Positions 1-5,414 of a stretch of DNA of 8,516 bases are shown piece by piece. The position numbers and the translations under genes are program-made. The notes beneath the pieces were generated by a model, which made no database searches, was not told the DNA's origin, and saw nothing but the letters and a program-made list of their open reading frames with translations. The first letter of the stretch is position 1, and every line of letters starts with the position of its first letter. Source of the DNA: DASXRC01 sp036506795 (GTDB lineage Bacteria; Actinomycetota; Actinomycetes; Mycobacteriales; Micromonosporaceae); NCBI GenBank assembly GCA_036506795.1, contig DASXRC010000044.1:1-8516 (forward strand). The letters run 5' to 3'.

Positions 1-656
1 ATCGCGGCGGTCACCACCGCGGCGGCCTCGGCGTCGAGCCGGCCGCGCAGATAGACGCCGCCGGCGCCGTCGCCGGTCAGGGTGAACCCGCGCCGCAGCC
101 GGGCCCGCTTCTGCTCGGCGGCCAGCGCGGCCCGGTCGGCCCGCTCGGCGACGTCGGGGGCGACGTGGGCCAGGATCCGGCCGGCCAGCCGGCGCAGCGG
201 CCCCGGATCGAACTGGCCGGCCGCGTCCACCAACGCGTCGACTGCTTGGCTCGCGATGTCGGGGCCCGCCTCGGCCGGCCGGTCGCGGACCGCGGCGGCG
301 ATCACCTGCGCCTGCTCGACGGTCACCGCCCCGGCCGCCAACGCCGCCGCCGCCGCAGCCAGCGGCGGTCCGTCCAGGTCGTTGCCGAGTCGCACCCAGC
401 GGCGGGCGGTCGGGATGCTCACGTGCAGCCGCTCCGACAGCCAGCCGACGGCGCCGGCCGCGCCCCGCTTGGAGCCCAGGTCGCGGCCGTCCAACTCCCG
501 CACCAGACCGAGCCGGACCGCGGCCAGCCGCTGCTCCAACCGGTGCACCTCGGCCAGGCCGGCCAGCACCTCGTCGTCGGACCGCGCCCAGCCGTTGCCC
601 GCGGCCAGGCCGGCCGCGTCCGCGGCCATCCGCGCCAACACCTCACGCACACCCAC
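1..656 (-). CDS. DUF222 / 13E12-repeat family protein, N-terminal part (3' end beyond window)
   Basis: About 218 codons are visible, reading leftwards off the window edge. The translation carries typical DUF222 stretches: LDGRDLGSKRGAAGAVGWLS near residue 55, RLHVSIPTARRWVRLG after it, then LRRLAGRILAHVAPD and RRGFTLTGDGAGGVYLRGRL near the edge. Full-length members usually continue into an HNH endonuclease motif near the C-terminus, which would lie outside the window, so nuclease activity cannot be judged here. The frame is open back to a TAA at 662-660, so the start lies between GTG 656 and ATG 629 (other GTG codons at 650 and 641). I chose GTG 656. No Shine-Dalgarno is visible, which fits a leaderless or very short leader. 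A LexA-like box ends five bases upstream. Several M. tuberculosis 13E12 genes are known members of the LexA regulon. The family is certain; its role in DNA repair or mobility is not established. Confidence 0.88.
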   Translation of the reverse strand, partial: MGVREVLARMAADAAGLAAGNGWARSDDEVLAGLAEVHRLEQRLAAVRLGLVRELDGRDLGSKRGAAGAVGWLSERLHVSIPTARRWVRLGNDLDGPPLAAAAAALAAGAVTVEQAQVIAAAVRDRPAEAGPDIASQAVDALVDAAGQFDPGPLRRLAGRILAHVAPDVAERADRAALAAEQKRARLRRGFTLTGDGAGGVYLRGRLDAEAAAVVTAA

Positions 657-660
657 ACGT

Positions 661-676
661 TAGAACACCTGTACGA
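661..676 (-). promoter_or_regulatory. Predicted LexA/SOS box of the DUF222 gene
   Basis: TAGAACACCTGTACGA matches 10 of the 12 defined bases of the actinobacterial SOS box TCGAAC-N4-GTTCGA. The mismatches are the second base and its symmetric partner region (A for C, A for T). It lies immediately upstream of the minus-strand start codons of the DUF222 gene, where a repressor would cover the promoter and transcription start. The match is seen; LexA binding is inferred. Confidence 0.65.
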
Positions 677-803
677 CAGAATTGGCCGCTGGCGGGCCGC
701 CGTCCCCACGAACGAGCGTCCACCTCGTAATATCTGTGCCCCCGCTGTGCGTACGCTTAGCGGCACCCGAGTTTGATGTTGCCCCGAAAGGGTGAGCGCG
801 CAG

Positions 804-1594
804 ATGACCACGATCCGGCGGGTACTACGCAAGGTCGTCCCCATACAGCGGACGCGGACGCGGAGTCACGGCGCACCCGGCGGCAAGGGCGTCGACTACG
901 AGGGATCCTGGAACCAGTACGCGCGCGATTGGCGCACCCGGTTCCCTACGCTGTCCCACCTCGGCGACGAATGGACCGGCAGGGAATCCGGAGCGGCCAG
1001 GTCCGTCGACGAGTACGTGTCGCTGATCGCGCAACGCTTCATCGCTCCGTACATCGAGGACACCGACACGGTCCTCGAGATCGGTGTGGGCGGAGGCCGC
1101 ACGGCCGTGCTGCTGCGTCGGTACGCCGCCGAGCTGATCTGCGCCGACATCGCCGCGGAGATGCTCGACGTGACGCGGACGCGCCTGGGCGACGACGGCG
1201 TGCGGTACGTCAAGCTCGACGGCGTCCGGCTGGACGGAATTCCGCAGCGCGCGGTCGACGTCTGCTTCATCTTCGACACGCTTGTGACGTCGAGCCGCGG
1301 GACATCTTCAACTACCTGACCCGCATCCCGGCGTTGATGCGCGGCAAGCGGCTGTGCATCCTGCACCACGGCAACATGCTCAGCGAACGTGGTTGGCAGC
1401 GGTTCCTCAAGGAGTGGGACAAGAACCTGATGGGCCGGCGCCACGGCAGGTCGTTCTCGGTGATGACCGACGGCATAATGCAGCGGTTCCTGGATCACCT
1501 CGGCTATGAGGTGCTGGTCAAGGACACCGAGTCGATTCCGCGCGACTGCGTCTGGGTCGTGCGCGCACCAGAGGTTGCCACCGACCACGGCTGA
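804..1594 (+). pseudogene. Class I SAM-dependent methyltransferase, broken by a single-base frameshift
   Basis: The first part (804 to about 1286) encodes a Rossmann methyltransferase. It has glycine-rich motif I LEIGVGGGRT at residues 91-100, an acidic residue in CADIAAEM (motif II) near 115, and AVDVCFIFDTLV near 150-161. After codon GTG 1284-1286 this frame runs to a stop at about 1319. The +1-shifted frame continues seamlessly as VEPRDIFNYLTRIP and on to DCVWVVRAPEVATDHG, with TGA at 1592-1594. Inserting one base between 1286 and 1287 (for instance C, giving GTG CAC GTC) restores one 263-residue protein. The start is taken as ATG 804, with AAAGGGTGAG ahead as ribosome site; GTG 792 is in frame and also possible. 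The substrate is unknown. The C-terminal part (LHHGNMLSERGWQRFLKEW) resembles methyltransferases from polysaccharide or small-molecule loci. It may be a real pseudogene or a sequencing error. Its stop is 12 bases from that of the convergent glycosyltransferase. Confidence 0.8.
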
Positions 1595-1606
1595 CGGCGG
1601 GCAGCA

Positions 1607-3013
1607 TCAGTTGGTCAGCGTGTTCGACGCGTGGCGCGCGAGACGTCGTGAAAACGAGTTCACCATGAACCCGGGACGCCAGCGGGCCGCTCGCGTCGAC
1701 CGCGTGCGTCTCCCGGGTGGGCGACTCGTGGAGAAGGGGCGCCACCACAGCGCCAGCCAGCGCCGGCGCTCCGCGCCGTTGGCTACCGGCCGCCCTTGGA
1801 CAGCCGTGGGAGCGTACTTGGTAACAGCCGACGGCGCGATCGCCCGGGGCGTCGGGACGGTCGCCGCGAGGCCGACCTCTGCGAGCGCCTTTTCGATTCC
1901 GTCGAAGGAGCCGAGCCTCTCGATCCACGCCTGCCAAAGCTCGCCGTCCTTGCGCCAGTGGCTCAGGTAGTCCACGAAGTCGGACGGCGCGAGCAGCATG
2001 TTGCTCCTCCGCGACGTATCCAAGGCTGAAAGGGCGCGTGCGCGTCGGTCATCCGGCGGCGACTGCTTGCCGATGGCGTCAATCGTGTCGTCGATCAGGC
2101 GCCGACGGTCCGCTATGAACTCACCCCAGAAGGCGGCGTCTGCGCCCTCGATCGTTCCGTCGGTGTCCAGTAAGTGGTACAGGCCCTCGGCGAGACAGTC
2201 GCCGAACTCCTCGATCTGGGCCCGCCTCGGCAAGGCGAACGGGTCGTACGTCAGCTGTCTGGCTTCACCCCAGACCGCCACCCGTCGCTCGGCGACGCTG
2301 GCCAGCATGAACAGCCAATCCTCGTTGTAGACGTTGGGGAAGAAGCCCCGTATCCGATCCGTTGCGACTGCGAGTGCGCCGCCTCCGATGAATGTGTCCT
2401 GGTTATCATCGATTCCTTTATAGGCATGACAGAGGACAGAATTGTCGGGGAAGCCGTTGTTCCGTAGCCCAACGACTTCAAATCCATCGAGGAGCGAGGC
2501 TGCCGCGGAAACGGCGTTACTCTCGATATCGTGCATGTCGTCGTCGAGGAAGAGAATACGCTCCCAACCGGCCATGCGAGCCAGAGCGAGGCCGAGGTTG
2601 CGCTTGAAACTCAGGTCGTTCCCCGAGTCGAAATCCGTTCCTCGAAGCAGGCGCGACGTCGCAAATCGGCTCAGCGTGCCAATCTGCTCCTCTCCGGTGA
2701 CATCCGCGGCGACGGCGTTTGCGCCAAATTCTGCTGCCTGCGCCACCGCGGCTATTGCGTTGCTATCCCTGCTGCACAGCACGAGGATCGGGCAGCCGTG
2801 GTCGGAGGCTAGGCGCATCGCATCGCTGAGGTGACTTGCTGGCCGGGCGGTCGGCACGACGATCCCGTCGATCCTGGCATGGCTGGCGGGTAGACGGGAC
2901 GGGCGCACCAGGAGGCCGGCGTGCGTTGTGTGGTGGAGTTGTTTACGCGGCGAGCGCATGAGCGCACCAACATCTGCGCCGCCTACCGCGGGCAGCGGAT
3001 CGGGCTCAGGCAT
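1607..3013 (-). CDS. GT-A / family 2-like glycosyltransferase, partner of the XRE protein
   Basis: This 468-residue protein has a glycosyltransferase GT-A layout. A first strand IDGIVVPTARPA (residues 48-59) would begin the nucleotide-sugar fold. RNLGLALARMAGWERILFLDDDM (138-160) supplies the DxD-type metal/nucleotide motif (D157-D159). FIGGGALAVA (208-217) and FFPNVYNEDWLFML (224-237) match the acceptor-side Gly-rich and E-D-W region of GT2 enzymes. No signal peptide or clear membrane span is seen, so it is probably cytoplasmic. The donor and acceptor are unknown. The last ~53 residues are Arg/Trp-rich and unlike the core. ATG 3013 overlaps the TGA of the upstream regulator gene by eight bases (ATGCCTGA), so translation is probably coupled. 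A TTA leucine codon occurs at residue 281 (2173-2171). DNA around 2401-2460 is only 28/60 G+C by hand count, against 46/60 in the dinB gene at 5461-5520. It could instead be a nucleotidyltransferase-like relative. Confidence 0.72.
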   Translation of the reverse strand: MPEPDPLPAVGGADVGALMRSPRKQLHHTTHAGLLVRPSRLPASHARIDGIVVPTARPASHLSDAMRLASDHGCPILVLCSRDSNAIAAVAQAAEFGANAVAADVTGEEQIGTLSRFATSRLLRGTDFDSGNDLSFKRNLGLALARMAGWERILFLDDDMHDIESNAVSAAASLLDGFEVVGLRNNGFPDNSVLCHAYKGIDDNQDTFIGGGALAVATDRIRGFFPNVYNEDWLFMLASVAERRVAVWGEARQLTYDPFALPRRAQIEEFGDCLAEGLYHLLDTDGTIEGADAAFWGEFIADRRRLIDDTIDAIGKQSPPDDRRARALSALDTSRRSNMLLAPSDFVDYLSHWRKDGELWQAWIERLGSFDGIEKALAEVGLAATVPTPRAIAPSAVTKYAPTAVQGRPVANGAERRRWLALWWRPFSTSRPPGRRTRSTRAARWRPGFMVNSFSRRLARHASNTLTN

Positions 3014-4115
3014 CAGGATCGGACCATTCGTGCAGCCGGGTCTCCGGGTCAGTCCAGTCCGGGGTTACCACCTTGCCATCCACGATCGGCACGCGGGCCA
3101 GGATGCTGAAACTGGCCCGGTCGCCGAAGTGCTCCGCCACGTAGGCGGCGTTGCGATCACGGAACCGCCGGTCAGTCAGCGTTCGAACCGCGCCGAGCAC
3201 ACCGCGGCCGAACATGCCGTTGCAGATCGTTATCGTTCGGTCGCGGTTAAACGGATTCGCGCCGCGGAAGAAGTGCGCCACGTCCTCGAGTAGCTCGACA
3301 TTGTCACCGTCGCGCTGCAACGACGGTAGGAACTTCCTGCCGTCATCGCCGTCGAGCACCTCAAAATACCCGGGCTCGTCCTTCTTGCCGAGGGAAACCT
3401 GGCGCAGCGGAACGCCTACCCGGCCGAGCACCGTCCGCGTCAGGGTGTTCCAGTCGACCCCACCGAGCAGCACGAGGTGTGACGTGTAATCGTCGGGCGC
3501 GAGCTCCGACGCGGTACGTACGAACACATCCGTAAAGGGGTTCGCCGCACGAATGTGGCCGTGCAACTCCAGCAGGGCATCCAGGTCGGCATACGTGTAC
3601 AGCTCGATGTAGTCCGGATCCCGCGGGTCCGTGTACGGCATGCGAGCGCGCAGGTCGGGCGGCAGCGGCGCGCACACGATCGTGATCTGCTCTCGGTCCC
3701 GCAGGAACCACGGACCGGTCGCCAGCCCGGTGGTCGGCGAGGCAGGCACCTCCGTTCCGATGTGCCGCGGTCGACGCGCGGCCTCGCGGAGACCGGTGAG
3801 CTCTCGGAATAGGTCGTCCATCCGTTCCCGCTCTTCAGGTGTCAGGTCGTCCTCGGACAACAGGCGCGCCACTCCGTCCTCAATGGAGCGCGGTGTCGCG
3901 AAGAAGAGCGCGTACGCGCGTAACCGGTCGTGCGGTGGGGGGACGGGAGTCTTCGTGTTTTCCCACGCCGAGATTGACGCCACCGTGATCCGCTTCCTCG
4001 TGCTGAGCGCCGTGGCTAGCTGTTGCTGGGTGAGCACGTGACCCGGCCACGACGTCTCGCGCAGCTCACGCAGCCGCGTCGCAAGCATGAGCGACCAGGG
4101 TTCGGTGGGGTCCAC
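3006..4115 (-). CDS. XRE-type helix-turn-helix protein with large C-terminal domain of unknown function
   Basis: The 369-residue protein starts with an XRE/Cro-type helix-turn-helix: RLRELRE, LTQQQLATAL, then ITVASISAWENTKTPVP (about residues 14-60). A charged linker follows (about 86-118, LTPEERERMDDLFREL). The C-terminal 230 residues look like an alpha/beta fold. A strand QITIVCAPLP (143-152) is followed by DYIELYTYADLDALLELHGHI (168-188), HLVLLGGVDWN (213-223) and ITICNGMFGRGVLGAVRTLTD (295-315). The GG-x-x-WN and NG-x-x-x-RGV patterns resemble Rossmann-like ligand-sensing or nucleotide-handling domains, but I cannot assign a family. The start is GTG 4115 with GAAGAGG (minus strand, + 4124-4130) eight bases ahead. 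Leu65 is a TTA codon (3923-3921). It overlaps and precedes the glycosyltransferase. It probably regulates its own operon, with the C-terminal domain acting as sensor or effector. Confidence 0.75.
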   Translation of the reverse strand: MDPTEPWSLMLATRLRELRETSWPGHVLTQQQLATALSTRKRITVASISAWENTKTPVPPPHDRLRAYALFFATPRSIEDGVARLLSEDDLTPEERERMDDLFRELTGLREAARRPRHIGTEVPASPTTGLATGPWFLRDREQITIVCAPLPPDLRARMPYTDPRDPDYIELYTYADLDALLELHGHIRAANPFTDVFVRTASELAPDDYTSHLVLLGGVDWNTLTRTVLGRVGVPLRQVSLGKKDEPGYFEVLDGDDGRKFLPSLQRDGDNVELLEDVAHFFRGANPFNRDRTITICNGMFGRGVLGAVRTLTDRRFRDRNAAYVAEHFGDRASFSILARVPIVDGKVVTPDWTDPETRLHEWSDPDA

Positions 4116-4126
4116 GGCCCAACCTC

Positions 4127-4144
4127 TTCAGATGGGTTCAGATG
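4127..4144 (-). repeat. Tandem TTCAGATG repeat in the leader of the XRE gene (candidate operator)
   Basis: TTCAGATG occurs at 4127-4134 and again at 4137-4144, a ten-base period equal to about one helical turn. On the minus strand the repeats read CATCTGAA, and the proximal copy runs into the GAAGAGG ribosome site of the XRE gene. A third partial copy, TTCAGAT, lies at 4308-4314 in front of the divergent gene. The second copy also contributes GTTCA to an inverted repeat with TGAAC at 4151-4155. This placement suits an autoregulatory operator; binding is inferred. Confidence 0.45.
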
Positions 4145-4155
4145 ACCTAGTGAAC

Positions 4156-4161
4156 ACTCTA
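4156..4161 (-). promoter_or_regulatory. Possible -10 box for the XRE-glycosyltransferase operon
   Basis: Read on the minus strand the bases are TAGAGT, a good actinobacterial -10 hexamer, about 40 bases upstream of the GTG start. That would give a leader of roughly 33 bases containing both CATCTGAA repeats. I see no convincing -35 hexamer at 16-19 bases spacing, so this is a weak call. Confidence 0.3.
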
Positions 4162-4178
4162 CAGCAAGAGCTGTATAC

Positions 4179-4200
4179 CAGCTGTTCGGCTGAACCGCTG
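4179..4200. repeat. Imperfect inverted repeat in the divergent control region
   Basis: The arms are CAGC-t-GTTC and GAAC-c-GCTG around a four-base GGCT centre: eight paired positions and one mismatch. Overlapping shorter dyads lie just to the left: ACAGC-aaga-GCTGT at 4161-4174 and AGCTG-tatac-CAGCT at 4169-4183. It lies upstream of the candidate XRE -10 box, so a regulator site is more likely than a terminator. Confidence 0.4.
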
Positions 4201-4254
4201 CTAGGAGCGGGAACGGCTCATCGTGCCAAGCCCGCAGTCGGCCCTTCAAAGCCA

Positions 4255-4284
4255 TTGCTCACGGCCGATTTCTCTGCCTACACT
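4255..4284 (+). promoter_or_regulatory. Possible promoter of the small membrane protein gene
   Basis: TTGCTC (4255-4260) and TACACT (4279-4284) are separated by 18 bases. A second -10-like hexamer, TAGACT, occurs at 4292-4297. Either would place transcription start just before or inside the 28-bp inverted repeat at 4303-4330. The -35 match is poor, so confidence is low. Confidence 0.3.
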
Positions 4285-4302
4285 GAGGCTCTAGACTCCG
4301 CC

Positions 4303-4330
4303 TGAACTTCAGATCTTCAGTTGAAGTTCA
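4303..4330. repeat. Nine-base inverted repeat before the small membrane protein gene (operator or leader hairpin)
   Basis: TGAACTTCA (4303-4311) and TGAAGTTCA (4322-4330) are perfect reverse complements separated by ten bases. The inner part includes a second CTTCAG (4315-4320) and a TTCAGAT copy (4308-4314) that matches the repeats at the XRE start. It lies between the candidate -10 boxes and the GGGAGGG ribosome site at 4332-4338. It could be a dimeric operator or an RNA hairpin controlling ribosome access. Confidence 0.5.
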
Positions 4331-4342
4331 TGGGAGGGCGCG

Positions 4343-4780
4343 ATGAACGGAAGACGACGGTCGCCGGAAGGCCGGCACCCGCCCCGCGCCCCGCCCGGTC
4401 GGCAGCAGGTCCTGCTCGCACAGACGCAGGCACCCCCGGTAGCCGCCAGGAGTGCCCGCAAGCCAGCCCCCTCGGACCAATGGGCCGACCCGTTAGGAAC
4501 TGACATGTCCACATTAGCCTCCTTCCTCCAGCAAGTAAATGACGCCGGCTCACTGTCGAGGGACGCTCGGCAGGGTGTCGGTCACGACGTCGACCTGCTC
4601 ACCGTCGCGGCCATCACGGTCGCCGGCATGCTGGGCGCGGCCGCGGTGAAGGCAACCGTCTCCGCCGTGAAGGCGATGGTGCATACCGCCGCAGCGGCGG
4701 CGCGTGCCGCGGCCACGGCGACGGCCTTCCTCGGCGTCCTCGCGGTCGTGGCCCTCGTCCTGGTATCGAACCTCCGGTGA
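4343..4780 (+). CDS. Small alanine-rich membrane protein of unknown function
   Basis: I do not recognise the family. The 145-residue product has a basic, proline-rich N-terminus (residues 1-50) that looks disordered. A short polar segment follows (STLASFLQQVNDAGSLSRDA), then an Ala/Val-rich hydrophobic part: LLTVAAITVAGMLGAAAV (85-102) and a strong C-terminal membrane span ATATAFLGVLAVVALVLV (124-141) ending SNLR. Two starts compete. ATG 4343 has GGGAGGG four bases upstream. ATG 4505 has AGGA at 4495-4498 and would give a 91-residue protein beginning MSTLASFLQQ. The conserved-looking part is all after 4505, so the shorter form may be the real one. Two TTA codons fall at 4493-4495 and 4514-4516. 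It is divergent from the XRE operon, shares its control region, and ends just before a strong hairpin. It may be a membrane partner of the XRE/glycosyltransferase pair, by position only. Confidence 0.55.
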   Translation: MNGRRRSPEGRHPPRAPPGRQQVLLAQTQAPPVAARSARKPAPSDQWADPLGTDMSTLASFLQQVNDAGSLSRDARQGVGHDVDLLTVAAITVAGMLGAAAVKATVSAVKAMVHTAAAAARAAATATAFLGVLAVVALVLVSNLR

Positions 4781-4787
4781 ACGCCGC

Positions 4788-4818
4788 TCGGGCCGCCTCC
4801 GATCGCGGGGCGGCCCGA
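4788..4818 (+). terminator. Strong GC hairpin, probable transcription terminator
   Basis: TCGGGCCGCC (4788-4797) and GGCGGCCCGA (4809-4818) form a perfect ten-base stem with an 11-base loop, beginning eight bases after the membrane-protein stop. There is no real T-tract (only CTTTG follows), as is common for actinobacterial hairpin terminators. It separates the membrane protein from the acetyltransferase gene. Confidence 0.65.
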
Positions 4819-4875
4819 CGCCTTTGCCGGGCCTTGCATTGGATGTCATCGTTATGACGTCGAGGGGAGCCCGGT

Positions 4876-5406
4876 TTGGTCGGCATGAAGATCCAGCCGG
4901 CCGGCGACGACGACCTACGGGCGCTCGCGCACTCCCTCGGCAACAGGAATCTCTTCATCGAGCGCCTCGCGCGACAGAAGCGAGGCCTTGGCCTGCTGCT
5001 TGTCGCCTGGCTGGGCAGCGAGCCGGTCGGGACCATCTACCTGTGGCTGGAGCCCGCCGAAGAGCCGGAGATCCGCGAGCGGCTCCCCGGTGCGCCACTG
5101 CTGCACCACCTGCTGGTCCAGGCCGCGCACCAGAAGCGAGGCGTCGGGCGTGCTCTCATCGCGGCGGCCGAGGACCACCTGTACTCCTTAGGGCACCGGA
5201 TCGTCGCGCTCGGCGTGGACCCGAACAACCACGCAGCGATCCGGATGTACGAGAGGCTCGGCTACGTCAGCTGGCCCTATCCGCCGATCTCGACGACGTT
5301 CCAGATGTTCTTGCGCAATGGCGAGCGGCTGAGCATCGGCGACCTCTGCCTGGTGCTGGTCAAGGATCTCGCCGCGCCCCCGACCGCCCGAGCCTCAGCC
5401 GGGTAG
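4876..5406 (+). CDS. GNAT-family N-acetyltransferase
   Basis: The 176-residue protein is a complete GNAT fold, transferring an acyl group from acyl-CoA to an unknown amine. Strand LLVAWLGSEPVGTIYLWLEP (41-60) is followed by LLHHLLVQAAHQKRGVGRALI (75-95). QKRGVGR there is the acetyl-CoA pyrophosphate-binding motif A (Q/R-x-x-G-x-G/A). NNHAAIRMYERLGYVSW (117-133) is motif B. TTG 4876 has GAGGGGAG (4862-4869) six bases upstream; ATG 4885 is in frame but would be 15 bases from that site, so TTG is preferred. Residue 105 is a TTA codon (5188-5190). The hairpin at 4788-4818 suggests it has its own transcript, though no clear promoter is visible in the short gap. It converges on dinB with eight bases between stops. 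Substrate prediction (antibiotic, protein N-terminus or small metabolite) is not possible from the sequence. Confidence 0.88.
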   Translation: MVGMKIQPAGDDDLRALAHSLGNRNLFIERLARQKRGLGLLLVAWLGSEPVGTIYLWLEPAEEPEIRERLPGAPLLHHLLVQAAHQKRGVGRALIAAAEDHLYSLGHRIVALGVDPNNHAAIRMYERLGYVSWPYPPISTTFQMFLRNGERLSIGDLCLVLVKDLAAPPTARASAG

Positions 5407-5414
5407 TCACGAGC

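Noticed and set aside
82..663. Plus-strand open frames opposite the DUF222 gene
   Set aside because: Low-complexity Ala/Arg/Ser translations; the minus-strand DUF222 motifs are unmistakable.
1281..1319. Programmed ribosomal frameshift in the methyltransferase
   Set aside because: No slippery run or downstream stimulatory structure is visible. A missing base explains the join exactly.
4184..4195. GTTC-GGCT-GAAC considered as a third LexA box
   Set aside because: The half-sites have the opposite polarity (GTTC-N4-GAAC instead of GAAC-N4-GTTC).
4788..4818. Hairpin considered as an operator for the acetyltransferase gene
   Set aside because: Its GC-rich ten-base stem just after a stop codon and its distance from the next start fit a terminator better.
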